Position numbers and translations under genes: made by a program. This document shows positions 60,921-64,000 of a stretch of DNA of 64,000 nt, piece by piece. The notes below the pieces were generated by a model that made no database searches, was not told where the DNA came from, and saw nothing but the letters and a program-made list of their open reading frames with translations. Location of the stretch: positions 6,015,040 to 6,079,039 of the forward strand of contig JANCRA010000039.1 in the NCBI GenBank assembly GCA_024362935.1, in the 5' to 3' direction. Numbering within the stretch: the first letter of the stretch is position 1; every line of letters begins with the position of its first letter. The DNA comes from Setophaga petechia (lineage: Eukaryota; Chordata; Aves; Passeriformes; Parulidae).

Positions 60921-62889
60921 ATAATAGAGCCATCTCATTCTAGTAATGCTTTAAAACTCCATAGAGAAAAATATCAATGCATTTGCTTGAGAAATACAGA
61001 TTAGAAGAAAAAAAACCAACCAGACAAGGAGAGTAACTAACTACACAAAATAGTGCTGATGCAAATTGAACCCAACTCCAAACTAGATGTGCAAGTGTGC
61101 AGCCCTGCCTAGAGGAGGCTCTACATGTGAAACAAAGAAAGACCCCACTCTGCCAAAAGTCTCCAAACTGACATTTGTCTCTTAGTCTCTTTTCATTTTA
61201 ATGTAGTTGAATAATTCAGAAATAAGTTAGCCAGAGGCCACAGATTGGAGGTGCTCTTCTTGCATGCTCTCTCTTCTGACTGAACTTTCTCTATTGCCCT
61301 TCCTGTCCACGGCCTTGCACATTCTCTCCCTGGTCAGTCGGCCTCCTGTTCTCTCCCTGTCCCCTTTCACTTCTCTATCTTTGACAGACTTCAGGACTGT
61401 TTGAGAGGCTATCTGATTAGGTTCTTGCTCCCTAAGCTGGGGATATTGTCTGTTGTTTTGGTTTTTTTTAATAGCCTAAGAGGTGTTTAATAGTTGTTGC
61501 AGGCTTAATCACAGAACCACATTAACACGGTGCTGCCTCAGCCTCTCTCAGTTCAGCATTTCCCCAACCATTTCCTTTGGTCACATCTTTTAGTCCCATG
61601 AGCTTCACACGTTACAAAATGTCTTACAAAACAGGATATGTCACACCAGCCCCTGGCCATCAAACTTAGGTTTATGCCAAGAGCCTGCTTCCCTCACTGG
61701 CCAGTGTAAAGTAGGAGGCTTCCCTCAAGACCACTGGAGGACACATTAGACTGTTCTCAGTTAAGTGGGATACAGATGGAAAGAGGTTTTTTTGTTGCAT
61801 GTTTTTTTGGGTTTTCTTTTTCTCCCTCAAGAAGATACCTAGGAAACTCTTTTGCTTAGCTCAAGTTCCCAAGTCCAGTTTAAGGCTGACGAGTTAGAAA
61901 AGGATTTTAAAGGTTGGATAGAACAATTGATATTTAAAGTTTCAGTTTTGGAATGCTGATATTTCTGTAGGAAAAAAATAGATGTTTAAGTATTATTAAT
62001 TACTTTATTTGTAATGCTAGAGGAACTAGATGAAGAAAAGATGTAAGTCTGGGCAATTTCCCACAGGGAAGGAATCACAAACCATCCTTGGAGATACAGT
62101 TATTCATTCAGTGCTATGAAATACCTCATTAAAGAGGCACTAAACAGATACTTTACTGAGGATCAAATATTGCTGAGTATTCAATTGCCATAAAAACCTT
62201 TCAAGAGTAAAGTATGAAGTCCTCCAAATTGCTTCAGAACAATTTTCCCAATCCATGCTCAGCAAAACATTGGTTTTAATTGATTGTGTCCAGCTTTCCC
62301 CTCAGAGGCAACAGATGTCATTGCTTAACTTTGTTCTGCACAGTGGGAACTTGCAGATGAAACCATGACTAGGGCTGGAATTGTGCCAGCAACTGCATGG
62401 GGCTTCCTTTCAGCTGGGTTTACTGAGTGACCCCAGATGCCCAAACCAGCCTAGGGTTGTCAAATACAGACAGACATTGACATCTGACTGGTGGCACGGT
62501 CGTTTTTGGTTGTAGACTCTTCCAATGCATTTATCCAATCAGGCATCTGAAAACTGGGGAAGCGTGTGAGATCTGAGATGTGGGCAGGTGCAGGAGTGGT
62601 CACTGTGAGGTATTGCTGTTCCAGCAGGAAGTGTCCCAGATGGTCCTTCAGCAGTGTCTTCAGCATCGACTGAGAGGGTTCTTGGGGATGTCTTGGGCTT
62701 CCACAAGGGGGAGAAGCACAAGAGTTCTTCCTTTTTCACATATACCTGAGCCCACCCTCCAAGAGGCACAAGGATCCCACAAGGAAACACTCCTGGCAGA
62801 GGCAATGGAGAGCCATAGGAACCTCCACAGGGGCTGGGGAGTCTTGCGGTGTGTCCTGCTGGGTGATTAATGCCGTTTCATTCTTTTAG

Positions 62890-62940
62890 ATCTAATGCTG
62901 GATGATGTATTAATGGAGAGTTCAGCCAGTGCAGTCCAAG
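62890..62940 (+). CDS. CACNA1G: CACNA1G exon 26: cassette exon of the III-IV linker
   Basis: Fifty-one bases, entering after one codon base and leaving after one, so inclusion or skipping keeps frame. With exon 25 it reads (N/D)LMLDDVLMESSASAVQ. The conserved part is LMLDDV and SSASA; the human exon as remembered is DLMLDDVIASGSSASAASE, about one codon longer. AG is at 62888-62889 after TTCTTTT, and the donor GTACTG at 62941 is weak, which fits a regulated exon. Last coding exon in the window. Confidence 0.9.
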
Positions 62941-64000
62941 GTACTGGGAAGCTGGCACGTCTCGTCCCTCTGAATGGCAGTGCTGTGTCACTAACGGTTG
63001 GCCACCGCGGCTGAGGCATCCCACTAAACCATGTGTGTGGTGCAAAGCTCGTTTGCTTCCTTCATGGCACATGCATCTCATCCTGAGCTGCAGGTCTGCA
63101 GACCTGCCTCAGCACTGACACTTGCAAACCCTTAATTTACTCCTCAATCATCTTACATTATTCAGTATTTTTCCCCCCCCTGGTTTTCATTAAGACACTG
63201 TCAGACTTTTCATGGCTTTTTTTTTTAATTATTATTTTTATTTTTTGGTTCTTTTAGCTTTTTTTTTTTTTTTTTTTTTTTTTCTGAAGAGAATAATGAC
63301 TGGACTGTGAAAATGGGTCCTCTACTGTTGACTTTAGCTTTCCAACAACCAGCTTAGGAGTCTGAGTGATTTTCAGGTGTGTGTCTTTGGAAAGCTTAGG
63401 GAGGATATTTCATTATTTCTTCAGCCCTTGCTTATTGCTCTACAAACACTGTACTCCGGGGAGTGGTTTTTTTCAGCAGGGTAAAATTCAGTATAGAGCA
63501 AAGCTTTAGTGCTTCAACAGGGAACTCAATCCCACACCAGGCCCTGCTGTGGACACAGGATTTAGTCATGGTGCTGCCCAGTGTGTAAATTCTGTGCATT
63601 GATAAAGAGTTCTCAATCCATGAAGCATTTTGTAAATTAAAAGAAATAAAGATACCACCTCAAAGCCTTTTCAGGTGCTGATGGAGATGGACCAGCTGGG
63701 CTCAACACTAATGGGGTCTGAGCTGTCCCTTTTGACCCACAGCTCGCTCACACTTCCCTTTCCCAGCCCCCTTCTCAGGATGATGCTCAGGGCTGCAAAT
63801 CCATCCCTTGCTCTTTTTACTTTCAGGAGAAGCTTTGATCTGGAAAGCATTTTGTTTAATTCATAACTTAAGAATATTAGCCTGAATATTTAAAGAGGCA
63901 CCAACATAAAAACAAATATAGCTGTAATTTTCAACAAAAATAATACACTACAAAAATTGTGCCATTAAAACTCTCACCTGTGCACAGGCTACCACTGCTG
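62941..64000 (+). other. CACNA1G: Intron 26 (5' part)
   Basis: No channel sequence follows exon 26 before the window ends; exon 27 (human start AQCKPYYSDYSRF) is not seen. A T-rich region at about 63215-63283 includes T25 at 63259-63283. Confidence 0.8.
63259..63283. repeat. T25 homopolymer in a T-rich region
   Basis: Twenty-five consecutive T about 320 bases after the exon 26 donor, the longest homopolymer of the window. No retroelement body was recognised beside it. Its assembled length may not be exact. Confidence 0.9.

Larger units (their letters stand above)
60438..62889 (+). other. CACNA1G: Intron 25
   Basis: About 2.45 kb between the alternative donors and cassette exon 26. Contains five TGCATG hexamers (60563, 60625, 61261, 61796, 62394) and a 104-nt hairpin-forming sequence at 60817-60920. 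No mobile element recognised. Confidence 0.8.
3949..62940 (+). other. CACNA1G: CACNA1G gene, exons 4-26 (partial; both ends outside window)
   Basis: Internal part of the Cav3.1 T-type calcium channel alpha-1 gene. The 23 exons total about 4.3 kb of coding sequence (about 1,437 codons) and read without a stop from IS3/IS4 to the III-IV linker. The family is a single polypeptide of four six-helix repeats in the plasma membrane that opens at mildly depolarised voltages and drives pacemaking and burst firing. Exon numbers are by order, anchored on landmarks recalled from human CACNA1G; they are not from an alignment. Paralogues CACNA1H and CACNA1I are disfavoured because the linker sequences match CACNA1G specifically. 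No frameshift or in-frame stop was seen, so this looks like a functional gene. Confidence 0.97.

Noticed and set aside
63259..63283. T25 run as a transcription terminator
   Set aside because: The window is mid-gene for RNA polymerase II; a T-run has no terminator role here.
62941..64000. Search for exon 27 and domain IV after exon 26
   Set aside because: No frame contains the conserved PYYSDYSRF-type sequence, so the exon must lie beyond the window.
1..64000. A novel multi-gene system, CRISPR array, operon or viral insertion
   Set aside because: Both strands were read; all supported coding belongs to one vertebrate calcium channel gene and the rest behaves as intron sequence.

Overview
The window is an internal piece of one large vertebrate gene on the + strand, CACNA1G, which encodes the pore-forming alpha-1 subunit of the T-type (low-voltage-activated) calcium channel Cav3.1. 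Twenty-three coding exons were placed by reading conserved channel sequence and canonical AG/GT junctions; all codon phases match across every junction. Counting from three landmarks recalled from human CACNA1G (23-codon cassette exon 14, exon 25 with two donors, cassette exon 26), the exons are 4 to 26. Exons 1-3 (N-terminus, IS1-S3) and exon 27 onward (rest of the III-IV linker, domain IV, C-terminus) lie outside. Assignment to CACNA1G rather than CACNA1H or CACNA1I rests on paralogue-specific text: the His-rich I-II loop, the EISKRE cassette, and the SKEKQMA / LMLDD alternatives in the III-IV linker.

The organism is most likely a bird. Two copies of a CR1-type LINE 3' end lie in introns 21 and 22, other interspersed repeats are scarce, and the coding exons are GC-rich. 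The species cannot be fixed from this window.

Layout: 1-3948 intron 3; 3949-8870 exons 4-7 (IS4, IS5, domain I pore and most of IS6); 10501-13186 exons 8-9 (end of IS6, gating-brake region, I-II linker, IIS1); 13187-27503 a 14.3 kb intron; 27504-30425 exons 10-13 (IIS2 to IIS6); 34675-38923 exons 14-17 (II-III linker with cassette exon 14 and a 129-nt intron that keeps the frame if retained); 44415-60437 exons 18-25 (all of domain III and the start of the III-IV linker, ending in two alternative donors); 62890-62940 cassette exon 26; then the start of intron 26.

The window shows three of the four selectivity-filter residues, Glu (domain I), Glu (domain II) and Asp (domain III), as in T-type channels. 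Much of the flexible content concerns splicing in the two cytoplasmic linkers. I found no second gene, no RNA gene and no unknown system. The points most worth checking are the 129-nt in-frame intron, the weak distal donor of exon 25 together with TGCATG motifs and a strong hairpin in the following intron, and several perfect intronic inverted repeats.
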